Source: Stomorhina lunata (Eukaryota; Arthropoda; Insecta; Diptera; Rhiniidae). Taken from it: a stretch of 64,000 bases of DNA. A program made the translations under genes and the position numbers. The notes beneath the pieces are model-generated. The model did no database searches. It saw only the letters and a list, made by a program, of their open reading frames with translations, and was not told where the DNA came from. This document shows, piece by piece, positions 13,601 through 28,600 of this stretch. The stretch lies in contig OW121744.1 of NCBI GenBank assembly GCA_933228675.1, positions 98,146,526 to 98,210,525 of the forward strand, given 5' to 3'. Within the stretch, counting starts at the first letter, position 1, and each line of letters starts with the position of its first letter.

Positions 13601-16600
13601 AGTTTGATGGAGTATAGTCAGATGTCGAAACTCTAGTCAGAAATCTAATTTAAAGTCAGAGTCGAAACTCTAGTTAGAAGTCTCTTTGGAAATCTAGTCG
13701 AAAGTCTAAATAATAATCGGAAGTTTGATAAAAAAAAGTCAAGTCAAATTTTTGTATCTATATATTTTCAAAATATAGTCAGCAACCTGGTTAGAAATTT
13801 GGTCAAAACTTGTAGTCAGTTTGGCCAAAATCAGGTCAAAGTTTGATCACAAGTCTTGTCAGAAGACTAGTCGGAAGTCTTGTCAGAAGTCTAATCTAAA
13901 ATCCAATCAAAATCTTTCCACAAGGCAAGAAAGTCGAATCGTAAACAGATTTTAAGACCGGATATGAAGTCAAATATTAATTTAAAATATTAGTCACAAA
14001 TTTCGTCAAAATTCAAGTCTCGATTCTGGACAAAATTTTTAAGTTTTAGAGAAGTTGAGTCAGATCTAAAAATAAAAGCCTTTTTAGAAGTCCCAATTCT
14101 TAAAAATTAATAATCCATTTCCATACTTACACCAAACTCGGTTCAAAATGATGTATGATAGCACAAAATGCCATACCATTACGCCAACTGGTCGTTAGGT
14201 TGGTAACCTTAACATTTGGATAATCTTTGGTAACTTCTTTGCACCACTCGAGTAAATCTTGGCCGGGAGTATTTTCTTTGAGTATAATCTTTTCCACAGG
14301 TTTCGTTGAAGAGTTGTTGGCGGTTAAATGATGAGAATTAACCGTTAAGTAACCATTTGAATTCGAGTTATTACTTTGCGTAGTATTAACAGGAGCGACA
14401 GCAGGTCCCGGTGAAGGTTCTATAGATTCATAGGATTTCTTAAGATTTAAAGGTTGTAACTCGGGACGTTTTTGTTCAGGTTTTGATGGTAAGGAATTAT
14501 TTTTAACTGAATCTTTAGTGTTATCGCTATTCTTCGTTGATGTATTAAGTTTGGACTGCTCCTGAGTTTTATTATTTGCTGTGGTGGTCATTAGCATGGT
14601 AGTGGGAGTCTTAGTCTTATCATCCAGAGACAGTTCAGTGGCTGTAACAGTGGATTCATTAAGGGTAGAGTTTTTAGAATCAGGTGATTTAATTTTTTCA
14701 AAGGAATATTCCAAAGAAGAAAATGATTCTGGTTCCGGTTTATGGTTTTCTTTGGTTTGTTGTTGCTGCTGCTGTTGCTGTTGTTCATATTCTTCGGGGA
14801 ATTTTAAGCCTTTACGTACACGTTGCTCCAGTTTCAAACCCTCTTCTGATTTCTTATCATTTATTTTAGCTATAGGTGTTGAGGTAAATATCTTCGAGGG
14901 TTTAAATTCTAATTTCGTTGCTTTGTCCGCTAATTGATCATCGCTAGGAACTTTATGGTTAGAAGAAGGCAGTGTCGATGCCACTCCTGCTGCTGCACTT
15001 GGTGTTTTTAGAAGATCTTCTTTGAAATCATCAGCATCACCACCACCACCATAATCCTCATTGTTCATGGGTGAGTAGGGATATTTATCTGATTCAAGTT
15101 CAAAATTTAAATTATTAACTTCAGCCAATGGAGTTGGATCTTCTGACAAAGAAGGTACTAATCATTACACAAACACAGATATAGACAGACACACACACAT
15201 GTACAATGAAACATATTAATCAATCAAATGTTGTTGGGGATATTTAAGGGAATTTAAAAGGTTTTATATATAAAATTTGGTATATAAATTGGATTAGATG
15301 ATTTAATAAACAAACACAGAATTACAAATTAAGACAGGATTTATTTGGAGGTTATATAAGTTCAACAAATTTAGTGTGGCCAGATTGTGTTTAATTTTAT
15401 GATTAGAGATGATTTTTTTTTTTTTTTTTTTTTTGTAAATTTTGTTTTTAGTTTTGAGAGAAGTTTTGTTTTGAAAATGTTGTTTATTTGAGGGATAAAA
15501 GAGAATAAAAAAATAGAACAAATTTACAAAATTAACAAATTAATAAATACTGTTAAATATTTTACTATTTTAATACAGAAAATACTAAACAATTTTGAAA
15601 AATAAACTAATTTTCATATTAATAGTGTTTTGAAGGGAGAACAATTGATTTCATTTTATAGAAAATTTTTCCACAAAATTGTTTTCTAAAGAAAAATGTT
15701 CGATACAAATTTTTTTCTAAAGAAAGATTTTGGATAGAACAAACAATTCCCATAGAAAAATTTTGACAAAAAAATTTTTATAGCAACATTTTTATAAAAA
15801 TTTTTCTACAAAAAAATTTTTGACAAAAATTTTCTATCGAAAAGTTTTGATAAAAAAATTGTTCATGCAAAATATTTTGATAAAAAATTTTTTTATAGAA
15901 ATATTTTTGATAAAAAAAATTTCTATAGAAAAATTTTTTATAGAAGAATTTTTAATCACAAAAATTTTTGATAACAATAATTTTCCATAGAAAAAAATTT
16001 AATAAAAAAATTTTTTATAACAAAAATTGTCCATAGAAAAAATTTTGATAAAAAAAATTTCGATAACAAAAATTTTCCATAGAAAAATTTTTGATAAAAA
16101 ATTTCTATAGAAAAACTTGTGATAAAAAAATGTTCTATGGAAAAATTGTTGATAAAAAAATTTCAATAGAAAAATTTCGGATAAAAATATTTTCAAAAGA
16201 AAAATTTTTGATAAAAAATTTGCTATAGAAAAAGTTTTTATAGAAAAATTTCTGATAACAAAAATTTTCCATAGAAAAATTTTTGATAAACAAATTTTCT
16301 ACAGAAATATTTTTGATAAAAAAAATTTTCTATAGAAAAATTTTTCATAAAAAATGTTAAAAAAAATTTTCCAATTTTTTTTGATAAAAAAATCTCCTAT
16401 AGGCAAATTTTTGATAAAAAAAAAAATTCTATAGAAAAATTTTTGATAAAAAATTTGCAAAAGAAAATTTTTTGATAAAAAAAATTTGCTATTTAAAAAT
16501 TTTTGATAACCAAAATTTTCCATAGAAAAACTTTCTTTAAAAAAATCTTCTATAGAAAAATTGTTGATAAAAAAAAATTATAGAAAAATTTTTGATAAAA

Positions 16601-19600
16601 AAAATTTTTATCGAAAAAGTTTTGTTAAGAAAATTTCTACGGAAAAAATTTAAATAAAAAAAAAAGAAAAATTTTTGAAAAAAAAAATTTTCTATAGAAA
16701 ACTTTTTGATAAAAAATTTTCTATAGAAAAATTTTTGATAAAAAAATTTGCATTAGAAAAATTTATAATAAACAAATTTTCTCTAGAAAAATGTTTGACA
16801 AAAAAAATTACTATAGAAAAATTGTTGATAACCAAAATTTTCTATAAAAAATTTTTTCTATAGAAAATTTTTTGATAAAAAAATTTTCAATAGAATAATT
16901 TTTGACAAAAACATTTTCTATAGAAAAAAAAATTATAACAAAAATTTTCCATAAAAAAATTTTCTATAGAAAATTTTTGACAAAAAAATACTCTACAGAA
17001 AAATTTTTGATAAAAAAATACTCTACAGAAACATTTTTGATAAAAAAATTTTCTATAGAAAAATTGTTGATAAAAAAATTTTCTGTAAAAAAATGTTTGA
17101 CAAACAAATTTTTGATAAAAAATTTTCTATAGAAAAATTTTTGATAACAAAAATTTTTTGATAAAAAAATGTCTATAGAAAAATTTTTAATAAAAAAATG
17201 TTCGATAGAAAAATTTTAGATAACACAAATTTTCCATTGAAAAATTTTTGATAAAAAAATTTTCTATAAAAAAATTTTTTATAAAAGAATTTTCTATAAA
17301 AAAATTTTTTATAAAAGAATTTTCTATAGAAAATTTTTTGATAAAGAATTTTCTATAGACAAATTTTTGATAAAAGAATTTTCTATAGAAAAATTTTTGA
17401 TAAATAAATTTCTATAGCAAAATTTCGGATAAAAAATTTTCAATAGAAAATTTTTTGATAATAAAAATTTTTGATAAAAAAAATTTGCTATAGAAAAATT
17501 TTTGATAAAAATTTTTCTACAGAAACATTTTTGATAAAAAATTTTCTATAGAAATAGAAAATTTTTTGATAATAAAAATTTTTGATAAAAAAAATTTGCT
17601 ATAGAAAAATTTTTGATACAAATTTTTCTACAGAAACATTTTTGATAAAAAATTTTCTATAGAAAAATTTTTGATAAAAATTTTCGATAGAACAATTTTT
17701 GATAAAAATTTTTCTATAAAAAAAATTTCTATAGAAAATTTTTGATAAAAAAATTAGATAGAAAAATTTTCTAACAAAAAAATTTTTTATAGAAAAATTT
17801 TTGAAAACATTTTCTTTTTCAAACATCAGAACTACACATTAAAAAAAATACCTGTTTTAGTAAAAAGTACAAAAAACGGCAACTCTGCTGACGATTTTTT
17901 GTTATGCTCACTTTGTGCTGACTGGAGAAGCTTTGAGATTTCACTTTAGATTTTTCTGTTTTAAATATTAATTGACTTTAAGCTTTTGTTAAAGTTTTGA
18001 ATGAAAAGGTTTTCAGTTAAAAGCTTTTAATCAGGTATGTGATGGAAAACGATCGTTTAAAAATCAATCGATTTCAGATATATTTTTGTGGTAATTTTCG
18101 GTAATTTTCCCAAATAATTCAAACCAAATGAAAGATAAAATATCAGTCAAAAGGATTAAAGCCAAAATTTTCATTTTTTTGGGGCAAATAACCGTAAATT
18201 AGCTAAAAAATATGTCTGAAATCGATCGATTTGAAAACGAAAAATGTCCATCACATACCTGAATAATAAGCTTTTAGTTAAAACAACTTTATAGTAAAAA
18301 TTGCTTCTCGAGTCGTAATGAAAAAGCTGTAGTAAAAATATTTATTGAAAAAGTGTTTAGCTTTTACCTTAAATTTGTAGGCAACATTTTAGAAATATTT
18401 AAGTTAAATAAACTATTAACGTTTTTACTGCAGAAAATGCAGATAAGGCATTTACTAAAACTTTAAATGGAAAATTTTTAAGTTGAGAGCTTTTAATAAG
18501 AAGATTTAGTCAAAACAACTTTCAAGCTTTATGACATTACTTTAAACCAATAAAATTAGGTATTTGAAAAATTTTAATAAATTTTATAATGGAAATGTTT
18601 TCAGTTTAAAGTTTTAAACTTTCACCAATTTTTAGTAGAGCAACTTTAAAAAAAAAAATTGTCCAAGAAAAAAGTAGCTTTTATGATAATGGTTACAAAA
18701 AAGGCAGATAAAGATTTCACTAATAATTTTTTCGCGTAGAAGAGTTTTAAGGGAAATTGTTTCAGTAAGTAAATATTCAGCTTTTTATAAATTTATTGAA
18801 TAAAAAATCTTCTTCAAAACTGCGAACAAATTGTTCCCCTTCAACTACAACTTACTACAGTAACATATAATTTTATATATAAATGTTATAAATATTTTCA
18901 ATAAATAATTCAAATACATACTACTAGTTATATTATGTAGAGTTTTATTTAATAATTAAATATATAAGTTTTGTACGTTATACAAATTATTAACATATAC
19001 ATAATATGAAACAAAAAACAAATATTTCTAAATATTGAACAAAGAAAAACTTACCACTCAGAGGCGTTGGTAAGTCCATGCAACCATTTAAGCTTGTGGT
19101 CATTTGTTCCAATTGCTGAGTGAAATCATACAAATGATCTGATATATCGGCAGAATTTTCCAAATCGGGAATATCCTCCAAGTCATCGAGGGGTGCAACA
19201 TCACAGTTATTGTTGACAGACATGAGCGAGACAACACTTTGCATGTCCTCGTCTCTGTTGAGGAAGGAAAATTATAAGGAAATATTTTAAGATTTTGAAA
19301 ATTTATTTAGAACTTTTTTTTTGGAAACTTACGTTGCTTTGCCCTCACGCAAGAATACACAACTTATGGTCAATTCTATATCGGCCGATGTGACTTTACG
19401 AGAGACAGGTTTTAGACTTAGGGTAAAGCTTTGCTGTGTTGACTCAATACTGGCATATTTACGCATATTTATATTGGCATTGGCCAAAACACGCTTTTTA
19501 CCCATGGGAGTTATCTAAAAAGAAAATAAGAGAATATAAAATTTTACTTAAATTTTTGTTCGTAAAAAGTTTTTAAAGCCTTTTTTCAAAGGAAAGCCTT

Positions 19601-22600
19601 TTCTTCAAAAGAAAAATAATACGCACTTAATCCCAGTCTATTACATTTATTTAATAATGTTACAGACAATTTATTGATAAAATCCAAAAAAGGTTTGTGG
19701 AGACAAGCAATTCCTCGACGAGTTTCAATGGTTGGTTGGGCCATCATCTTCAGGAGGAGTATTCCTACATTTAGACAGATCGAAAGCCTCGCATTATTAC
19801 CTGTTTTACAAACAAAATCATTACGAATTATGTTTGCAAATCAAATTTAAAAGCTCAGATTATCAACTGAACAAAAGTAAACACAAACATTTTTCAGTTT
19901 CATCTTCCTTGACTTTTCGACAATTTTTTTTATTTTATATTTTGGGAAAGCTATTTCTTAAACATCAAACAAATTTATTTATCTGATGTCTTCGTGCTTT
20001 GTAAATATTTACAAAATAAAGAACATATATATTTTTGCTAACAAATTTGAAAGCTTTTTCTTTCTCTAAAAATGCTTTTTTAAGAACTTTCGAAGAAATC
20101 CTTTCCCAAATATTGAACTAAAATATTAAGATTCAATTTCTTCTTAGTTGCAAATAAGTTCATTAATTCAAACTTTTGTCGAAGATTTCGAAAGCTCTTG
20201 CAACTTTTTCTTTCTGAAAAGGAAAGCTTTTTGCCAAACATCGAACAAATTAGGTATCTGAAGTCTTTCCAACTTTTAATCACAAGTTAAGAATATAATA
20301 ATTATATTTATTAAAATATTAAAAAAGCTTTTACTTGCTATAGAAAACTATTTTTCAAAACTATGGGAGGAAGCTTTAACCGAAATATTGCACAAAATTG
20401 TTAAGCACTGATGCCTTTATATCTGTCAATCATTTGATATTTACAAATTAAGGCTTAATCTCTTAATTTTAAAAGATTTTTTCGGAAATATTAAGAAAAG
20501 CTTTTTCGCAAATTTGAACTAAATTTTAAATTATCTATTGTCTAAAGATAAATTTTGTTTTTTTGCAAAATATTTTAAAAACTTCTTCTTACTATAGAAC
20601 AAAAAAGTTTTTCAGAAATATCAAAGAAATCTTTTTCGCAAATTTCAACTAAATTTTAAAGTATCTATTGTCTTAAGAAACATTTTTTTTTGCTAAATAT
20701 CTGAAAAGTTTCTTCTTATTATACAATAAAAAAGCTTTGTTAGAGCTTTTTATTTAGCTTTTTAGCAAATTTCAACAAAATTTTGAAGTACCTATTGTTT
20801 AAAGAAAAAATTTTTTTTTGCTAAATTTTTTAGAAGTTTCTTCTTACTATACAACAAAAAAGCTTTTTCAGAAATATCAAGGAAAGCTTTTTAGCAAATT
20901 TCAACTAAATTTTAAAGTATCTATTGTGTTCAGAAAAATTGTTATTTTTGCTCAATATTTTAAAAGTTTCTTCTCACTATACAAAAAAATAAAAAAGCTT
21001 TTTTCGGAAATATTGGGAAAACTTTTTTGCAAAATTTCAACTAAATTTTAGAGTATCTATTGGCTAAAGAAAATTTTTGTTTTTTTGCAAAATATTTTAA
21101 ATGTTTCTTTTTACTATACAACAAAAAAGCTTTTTCAGAAATATAAGGGAAAGCTTTTTCGCAAATTTCAGCAAAATTTTAAAGTATCTGTTGTCTAAAG
21201 AAAAATTTTAAAATATGTATATTAAAAGTATCTTCTTACTACACAACAAAAAAGCTTTTTTAGAAATATCGAGTAAAGCTTTTTCGCAAATTTCAACAAA
21301 ATTTTCTGTGTTGTGTTTTTTGCTAACTATTTTAAAAGTTTCTTCTTTCTATAGGAAAAAGCTTTTTCAGAAATATCAAGGAAAGCTTTTTCGGATATAT
21401 CAAGGAAAGCTTTTATGCAAATTTCAACTAAATTTTAAAGTATCGTCTGTCAATCTGTTCGGGTTAAACAATTATTCAGATTTTAATTAAAGATCATAAA
21501 AGCTTTTTCTTTCTCTAAAAGCAAGCTTTTCCCTTGTATGTAGCAAATAGAAATATCTAATGGCTTTCTGGCACATGCTCAAATTCAGGATTATTTTATA
21601 TTTTTTTAAATATTTTAAGAGCTTTTTTGCTGTGGAAAAAAATGTTGAAGAACTTGCGAAGAAAGCTTTTTTTTCAAATATTGAACTTCATTTTTAAGTA
21701 TCCGATGTATGTCAATCTACCAATCTCTTAACATTTACAACTTGAGGCAAAAATTCGTTAAAGAATTGAAAAATAAAAGCTTTTTCTTTCATTTAAATAA
21801 AGTTTCTGTCTAAACTTTGATAAAGTTTCTGTCTAAACTTCTGTCTTTATATTTAAATTAAGAAAAATTTCCAATTTTTTCTTAATATTTCCAAATAAAA
21901 GATATACAAAAAGCTTTTTTCAGAACTATCAAAAACATTTACAACTTGAGGCATAAATTCGTTAAAGAATTGAAAAATAAAAGCTTTTTCTTTCATTTAA
22001 ATAAAGTTTCTGTCTAAACTTTGAAGTGTCTGATGTTTTTACGCTTTATATTTAATTTAAGAAAAATTTCGAATTTTTTTCCAAATAAAAGACACACAAA
22101 AAAGCTTTTTTCAGAACTATCAAAAAAAGCTTTATTCCTAATATCGAACTGTCTATTTCAAATTTACAAAAAAAAACGGCATAATTTAATATCTTAATTA
22201 AAGATTTTAAAAGTATATCTTGAAATAAGAAAAAGCTTTTTAACAACTTCTAAGATCAGCCTTTTACAAATTATCTAAAGCGTTCAAGCCTTTCATATCT
22301 GTCACTCTGCTTATATCTTTATATTAACAAGTCAAGGCAAGTTTTATATATATTTCTCTTAGGTACCAAAAGCTTTCATTTGCTAAATAAAAGCTTTTTT
22401 AACAACTGTCTAAAAAAGCTTTTCACTTAATATCGAACAAAGTGTTTAAGAATTTTTTTATATTTTTCTTAAGAACACCAAAAGCGTTCCTTTACTAAAT
22501 AAAAGCTTTTTTCGTAACTGTCTATAAAAGCTTTTTACTAAATATCAAACAAAGTGTTTAAGAATCTGATGAATCTGCCATTCGAAAATGTATATTTTCA

Positions 22601-25600
22601 GTTATTTTCACAAAGGCTTATTTCATATTTTCTCTAAGGATTGTAAAAGCTTTTTTCACGAACTGCTTGCCTTAAATATCGAACCAAGTATTTTAGAATC
22701 GAATGTGTGCCTTAAGGTTAGTCTATCATTTATATTAGTGTTATAAATTAAGTCAAATTTCATATTTTCAAAAGCTTTTCCTTGCATTAGAAAAAATACT
22801 TTTTTTACAACTGCCTATTAAAGCTTTTTTCAAAATATCGATCTGAAAGTTTAGGTAACAGATAGTCTGTTTGTTTATATGTCGTCTATTTATCTATTTA
22901 CATATATTCACAAATTAAGTCACATTTAAAATTTTCATTTAATATTCAAAAAGCTTTTATAATAGAGAAAAAGAGCTTTATTTACAACTATAAAACAAAT
23001 TGTTTAAGTGTCTTTCTTGTATGAGTGAATGTGCGCCTGTCTGTCGTTCTTTTCATATTTATTTCCGTTCAAATTGTTTGGTGCGTGACCAAAATCAATC
23101 ATCCAGCGAAAAAAAACATAGAAAATTTACATTTAACCCTTGGACGAACAGTACAAATCGTCCAAACATAATTTCAATTATTTATAAAATGCACAGAATT
23201 GCATTTTATTCTCTATTTAGGGATTTCTTTAAGAATAAAAAACTCAAAAATATGTACTTTGTTTCCATTGTGTAGCCTCAAAAATTTGTACTTTGTTTCC
23301 ATTGTGTAGCCTGGGTGTCTCCTTTCTTCATTTTAAGGTTAAACCTCTACAACTATCAAAATTGTAATATAGCTAATACCAACCAATAGCGTAACTAAAA
23401 TTACACACATTTGTCGCTACTTACATTTATATCGAGTACCAGGGAATAACTCAAAATTATTTATTCTATGGCAGAAAATATTTTATAAAATCGATTTTTA
23501 TTATAAAACGTGCTATTGTTAAAATTTTCCCCATTTATTTATTTTTTTTTTTCATTGGAAAAATATGCACAAAAAATTCTGTTTAAGCTACAAACATGAT
23601 TTTCCAATTCACATTTAACATGGGAAATTTTACGCTTTTCAATTTTGATTTTCATCAAGTTTAAATGCAAGTAATCACAATTTAACACCTACACATGGCA
23701 ACAACTTTATTGTTACAAATTGCAAAAAAGTCAAGTTTTTCATACTCAAATAGAGGAGAGAAAAAAGTGAATGTGAAAATTCAGGAGTGGGAAAGTTAGA
23801 GATTTTTGTCTATATGTATATTAGGGTGCAGTTTATTTTACGAAAGTGCGAAATTTTTTAAATATTGCATAAGGGGAACACTGGCCGCATAAGAGGAACA
23901 CGGGCCCACAAAGTGTTAAACTTTTTTGTATAAGAAAAAATGGAAGTAATTTAGTTTTGCCTAAATAGTAACGACATGGAATTAAATTATTTAAAAAAAT
24001 TAACGGAATATAAAAGACAACAAAAGTAGCTGTTTTTTCCTAATATTTTTTAGGATTTTTATTAAATTAAATAAATTATAATTTAAGTTGGGCACGGTGA
24101 AAAAAAACTTGACACGAAAATAAAACAACCGATTGCTATGATTTTAAAACTGCAAGTAACTTCAACTTTTTATTTACTTTTTTAGCTGTTTCCATTTACA
24201 CAAAAGCATATATTAAAATTCAGCAAAAAACAGTTACCGCTTACAATGTAAGCTAAATGTAAATTAAAATTTATCTTAATGCTAACTTAACATTAGGGTA
24301 ATTCAAAAATTTAAAAAATTCATTATTTATTCTAATAAAAAAAAAAAAATATATTTATATGTATATAAAAAAAAACTATGAAGGCTCAACATTCCGGCCC
24401 CATTGAACGACTGGAATGTCTTCAACCATAAGGAAGGGGCGCCAGCTTTTGAATCGGCCGTTTATAAATGCCGGTTCTGGTCTTGACCTCCGCCACTCTG
24501 ACCTTGCCGTCTTCGCCTTCGACGACGTGCACGACTCTCCCGGTCAGCCATTGTTGTGGCGGGCAATTGTCCTCGTGGATTACTACCACTTGACCTATTC
24601 TGAGGTTGGGCTTCGCCTCGTTCCACTTGGCTTTGCCCTGAAGCCCCAGAATGTAATCTCGAGACCAATGTTGCCAGAATGTCTGCTTGAGAGCGCAAAG
24701 CAGACGCCAACGCTTCCATAACCTCCCCTCTTTGCCTGTCACGTCTTCTTCGGATACGTGCGGCAGCGAACGCAGACCCTCTCCGATTAGAAGATGAGCT
24801 GGAGTCAGAGCTTCTCCATCGTTCGGGTCTGGATACAGCGGTGCTATTGGCCGACTGTTGAGCACCGCCTCTACTTCCGCTAGCATGGTTCCCATTTCTT
24901 CCTGCGTTAGCGATGCGTTGCCGACTGCTCGCAGAAGTAGGAACTTCGCTTGCTTGACTGCGGCTTCCCACAGTCCTCCGAAATGAGGCGCCCGAGGTGG
25001 TATGAAGCTGAACCTCACCCCGGACGACGCTGCGTATGATTCTACGGCCTGCTTGCTGCTGCGATGTACCTCCTTCATTACTCGATCGGCCCCCACGAAG
25101 TTGGTTCCGTTGTCGCAATAAACAGTGCTGGGAAGACCTCTCCTGGCGGTGAACCTTTTAAATGAAAGAAGAAAAGAATCAGTAGAAAGATCAGATACTA
25201 ACTCTAAATGTACCGCCTTCGAAGTGAAACACACGAAAACCGCTATAAACATTTTTATTGGTGGTCTACCACGTATTCTTAATGACACGTTAACGGGACC
25301 ACAAAAGTCTACACCGACGAACAAAAATGGCCGAGTAGCTCTCACTCTATTAGTGGGCAAATTTCCCATTATTTGGGACATTAATTTCGGTTTATAGCGA
25401 AAGCAATGTACACATTTGCGAACTATTCTATTACATTCTTCTTTAGCATTGATTAGCCATATATTCTCCCGACAGAGAGATACAAGAGCTCTTGTACCGG
25501 CATGACAATTGCTGAAATGAAGATGTCGCAAATAAAGTGTTACAAAGCTATTTCCTTTCGGTAATAAGAGTGGGAATTTGGTGTTATAATCCAAATCTGC

Positions 25601-28600
25601 ATTAAGCAATCTCCCACCTACCCTTAATAATGAGAACGATCTTTTTTCTTCGGTAAATGCATGAATAAATGGCGTCAACCTTTGAATATTAGATGGCAAG
25701 GCTAAAGACTTTTGAATTTTTACTATTTCCTCAGAAAAGCTACTTTTCTGGATTGCCTCCACTAATCTATGGAACGACCATTTTAATTCTTTTGCAGTAG
25801 GTGTAAAATTAACCTCAATATTGCGTTTCTTCAGACGATCAACAAATCTGAAAATGAAAGCAACAATCCGCAATAATTTCTTATATGAGGAAAACTTTTC
25901 TATAAGATCTAACAAACAGTTTTGTTTATCCTCTACTGCCAAAAACACATTTACTTTCCTTTTTTCTAACAATTTTTGGTTCTCTGTTAACTCGAAATGT
26001 TCATTAACAGGCCAATCGACACTATCGCTTAACAAAAACGAAGGTCCTTCAAACCATATTGAACTTTTAATTTCATTCACATCACATCCTCTAGAAACAA
26101 TGTCAGCTGGATTTTGTTTAGTTGGCACATGACGCCATGAAACGTATTCTGACCATTCTTGTATCTCAGCAACTCTATTCGAAACAAAAGTTGCGAGAGA
26201 GGATGGATGTGTTTTAATCCAGTGCAAGGTTATTTCTGAATCTGTCCAGAAATTAACACTCTCGATTTCAATATTTAACATAAACTTAATCCGATTCCAC
26301 AATTTTGCCAATAGATGCGCAGCGCACAACTCAAGTCTCGGAAGAGATTTAGTCTTAAGAGGCGCAACTTTCGATTTAGCTGTAAGCAGCCTTGAAACAA
26401 TTTTATTTGCTTCAGAACTTCTGATATAAATGCAACATCCATATGCTCTAATTGATGCATCTGCAAATCCATGAATTTGAATTTTCGATTTTGAAGTTGT
26501 GTGGACGAATCTTGGGATTGTTATTGAGCCAAGTTCCATTAAATTAGACTTGAAGTTTTCCCATGAAGTAGTTAGTCTCATAGGAATAGACTCATCCCAG
26601 TCAAGTTTTTGAATCCAAAGCTCTTGTAATAACATTTTCGATTTTGTAACTATTGGGCATAAAAGACCGAGAGGATCAAATAAGCGCGAAGAAACAGATA
26701 AAATGTTTCTTTTCGTAGCTTTTAAATTCTGAAAATTGTCTTCCAAATGAAACTTGAATGTGTCATTCTTCGGCACCCAATGTATACCAAGAGCTTTGGC
26801 CGAATCGGAATCACTGTGTAATAATTTATCCTTTTCAACAACATTTAGAAATTTCGGATGATTTGAACACCATTTTGTTAGATTCAATCCGGCTGAGCTT
26901 AAAATTTCAGTGACTTGATCACGAATTACTTCTAACTTTTCATAACTATCAGCACCAGTCAACAAATCATCTACATAAAAATCACTGCGAATAACTTCCG
27001 AACCAATCGGTAAAGTCTCTTTGTTTATATCGCTTAGGTGAATCAGACATCTGATGGCTAAAAATGGCGCTGAAGCCGTGCCGTAGGTAACAGTATTTAA
27101 CCTAAATACTTGTAATACATCAGATGGATTCTCTCGCCAAAGGATCAATTGATAATTCCTGTCATTTTCGCCAACTAATACCTGACGATACATTTTTTCA
27201 ATATCTGCAGTGATAGCGTATTTATGTAGTCGAAAACGGATTAATGTTGAATATAACTCCTCTTGAACTGTTGGACCAACCATCAATAAGTCATTGAGTG
27301 ATACTTGTGAGGAAGTTTTACACGAAGCATCAAAAACTACTCGTAACTTGGTAGTTGTACTTTGAGGTCGCAACACACATTGATGTGGAATAAAATAGTG
27401 AGGAAGCTCTGGTATTTTGTCTAATATTGACATGTGACCTAAATCGGAATACTCTTTCATGAAATCGTGATACATTTCTTTCATAACGCAATCTCTGGAA
27501 ATTCTTCGTTCCAATGAAAGAAAACGTCGTTTTGCGGTTTCGAAGGACAATCCTAATTGATTTGTATCAGATTTGAAAGGCAATGAGACTTCAAATCGTC
27601 CTGACGATAAACGTCGAATGGAATTCCTAAACATTTCCTCACATCGTTGCTGTTCTTCTGAGTAAATTTTCCTTGGTTCATTTGGAATTTCTTCCAATTC
27701 CCAAAATTTTTTGACGATAGAATCAACATTATTCTCGTTTTCTATCGAAGTGTTCAAATGAAAAACTTTAGTATTCTGGGAGCCCTTTGATTGATGATAC
27801 TTTCCTGTAACAATCCAACCAAGCGAAGTCTTTTGCAAGATTGGAAGGCTCGGACCAGTCTTTATTTGACCAACGCACATTAAATCAAAAAATATTTCTG
27901 CGCCAATCAGTAAATCGATTTTTTGTGGCTTATAAAAACAAGGATCAGCTAATTCTATATTCTTTGGAATTTTTAAGCTAGTTGTACTTATTTTATTATC
28001 AGGTTGCAGAGTTGTAATAGACCTCAGTACCCAAAACTTAGAAGTAAATTGGGTAGAATTAACCCTCGACGTGACAGTTAAATCAATACAAGATTTGGAA
28101 AATGAACTTGTTTCGCTTATGCCATTTAAATTTAATCTGCCTCCTTCACGTTTTAGTCGGAGTAGCTGTGCAAGTTCCTCAGTTATCAAGTTCGGTTGAG
28201 AACCGGAATCTAAAAGAGCTCTAGCAAGTATGAAATGTCCAGAACTATTTCTTACTTTCACTACAGCCGTCGCCAGAATAATTCTTTCATTGGCTGATGA
28301 ATAATTCACCGACGCATGAGAAGTAGACGGCTGATCATAGTTACTTGTAGAATTATTATTGTTATTAGAACTTGTATTATATCTATGTAATAGTGAATTA
28401 TGAGAACCATTACAAATTCTACACTTTGATGATGTACATCTTGCTACTGTATGGCCCTTTTTCAAACAATTAATACAAGCTGGTACAGATTTAATGAAAT
28501 TAAATCTTTGATGTACAGGCTCAGCAGTAAATGAAGGGCAACTATCAATTTCATGTTGACTTGACTTGCAAAATAGACATTTGTCAGCAGATTGTTTGGC

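Noticed and set aside
19732..19986. 84-codon plus ORF starting MVGPSSSGG
   Set aside because: Intronic, quickly becomes AT-repeat translation; no supporting splice sites or homology recognised.
23134..23342. TTAA-flanked second piggyBac-like MITE
   Set aside because: Ends CCCTTGGACGA and CCTTAAAATGA do not match well enough.
24462..25118. 218-codon minus ORF rich in Arg/Ser
   Set aside because: Alternative frame inside the integrase end of the BEL polyprotein.
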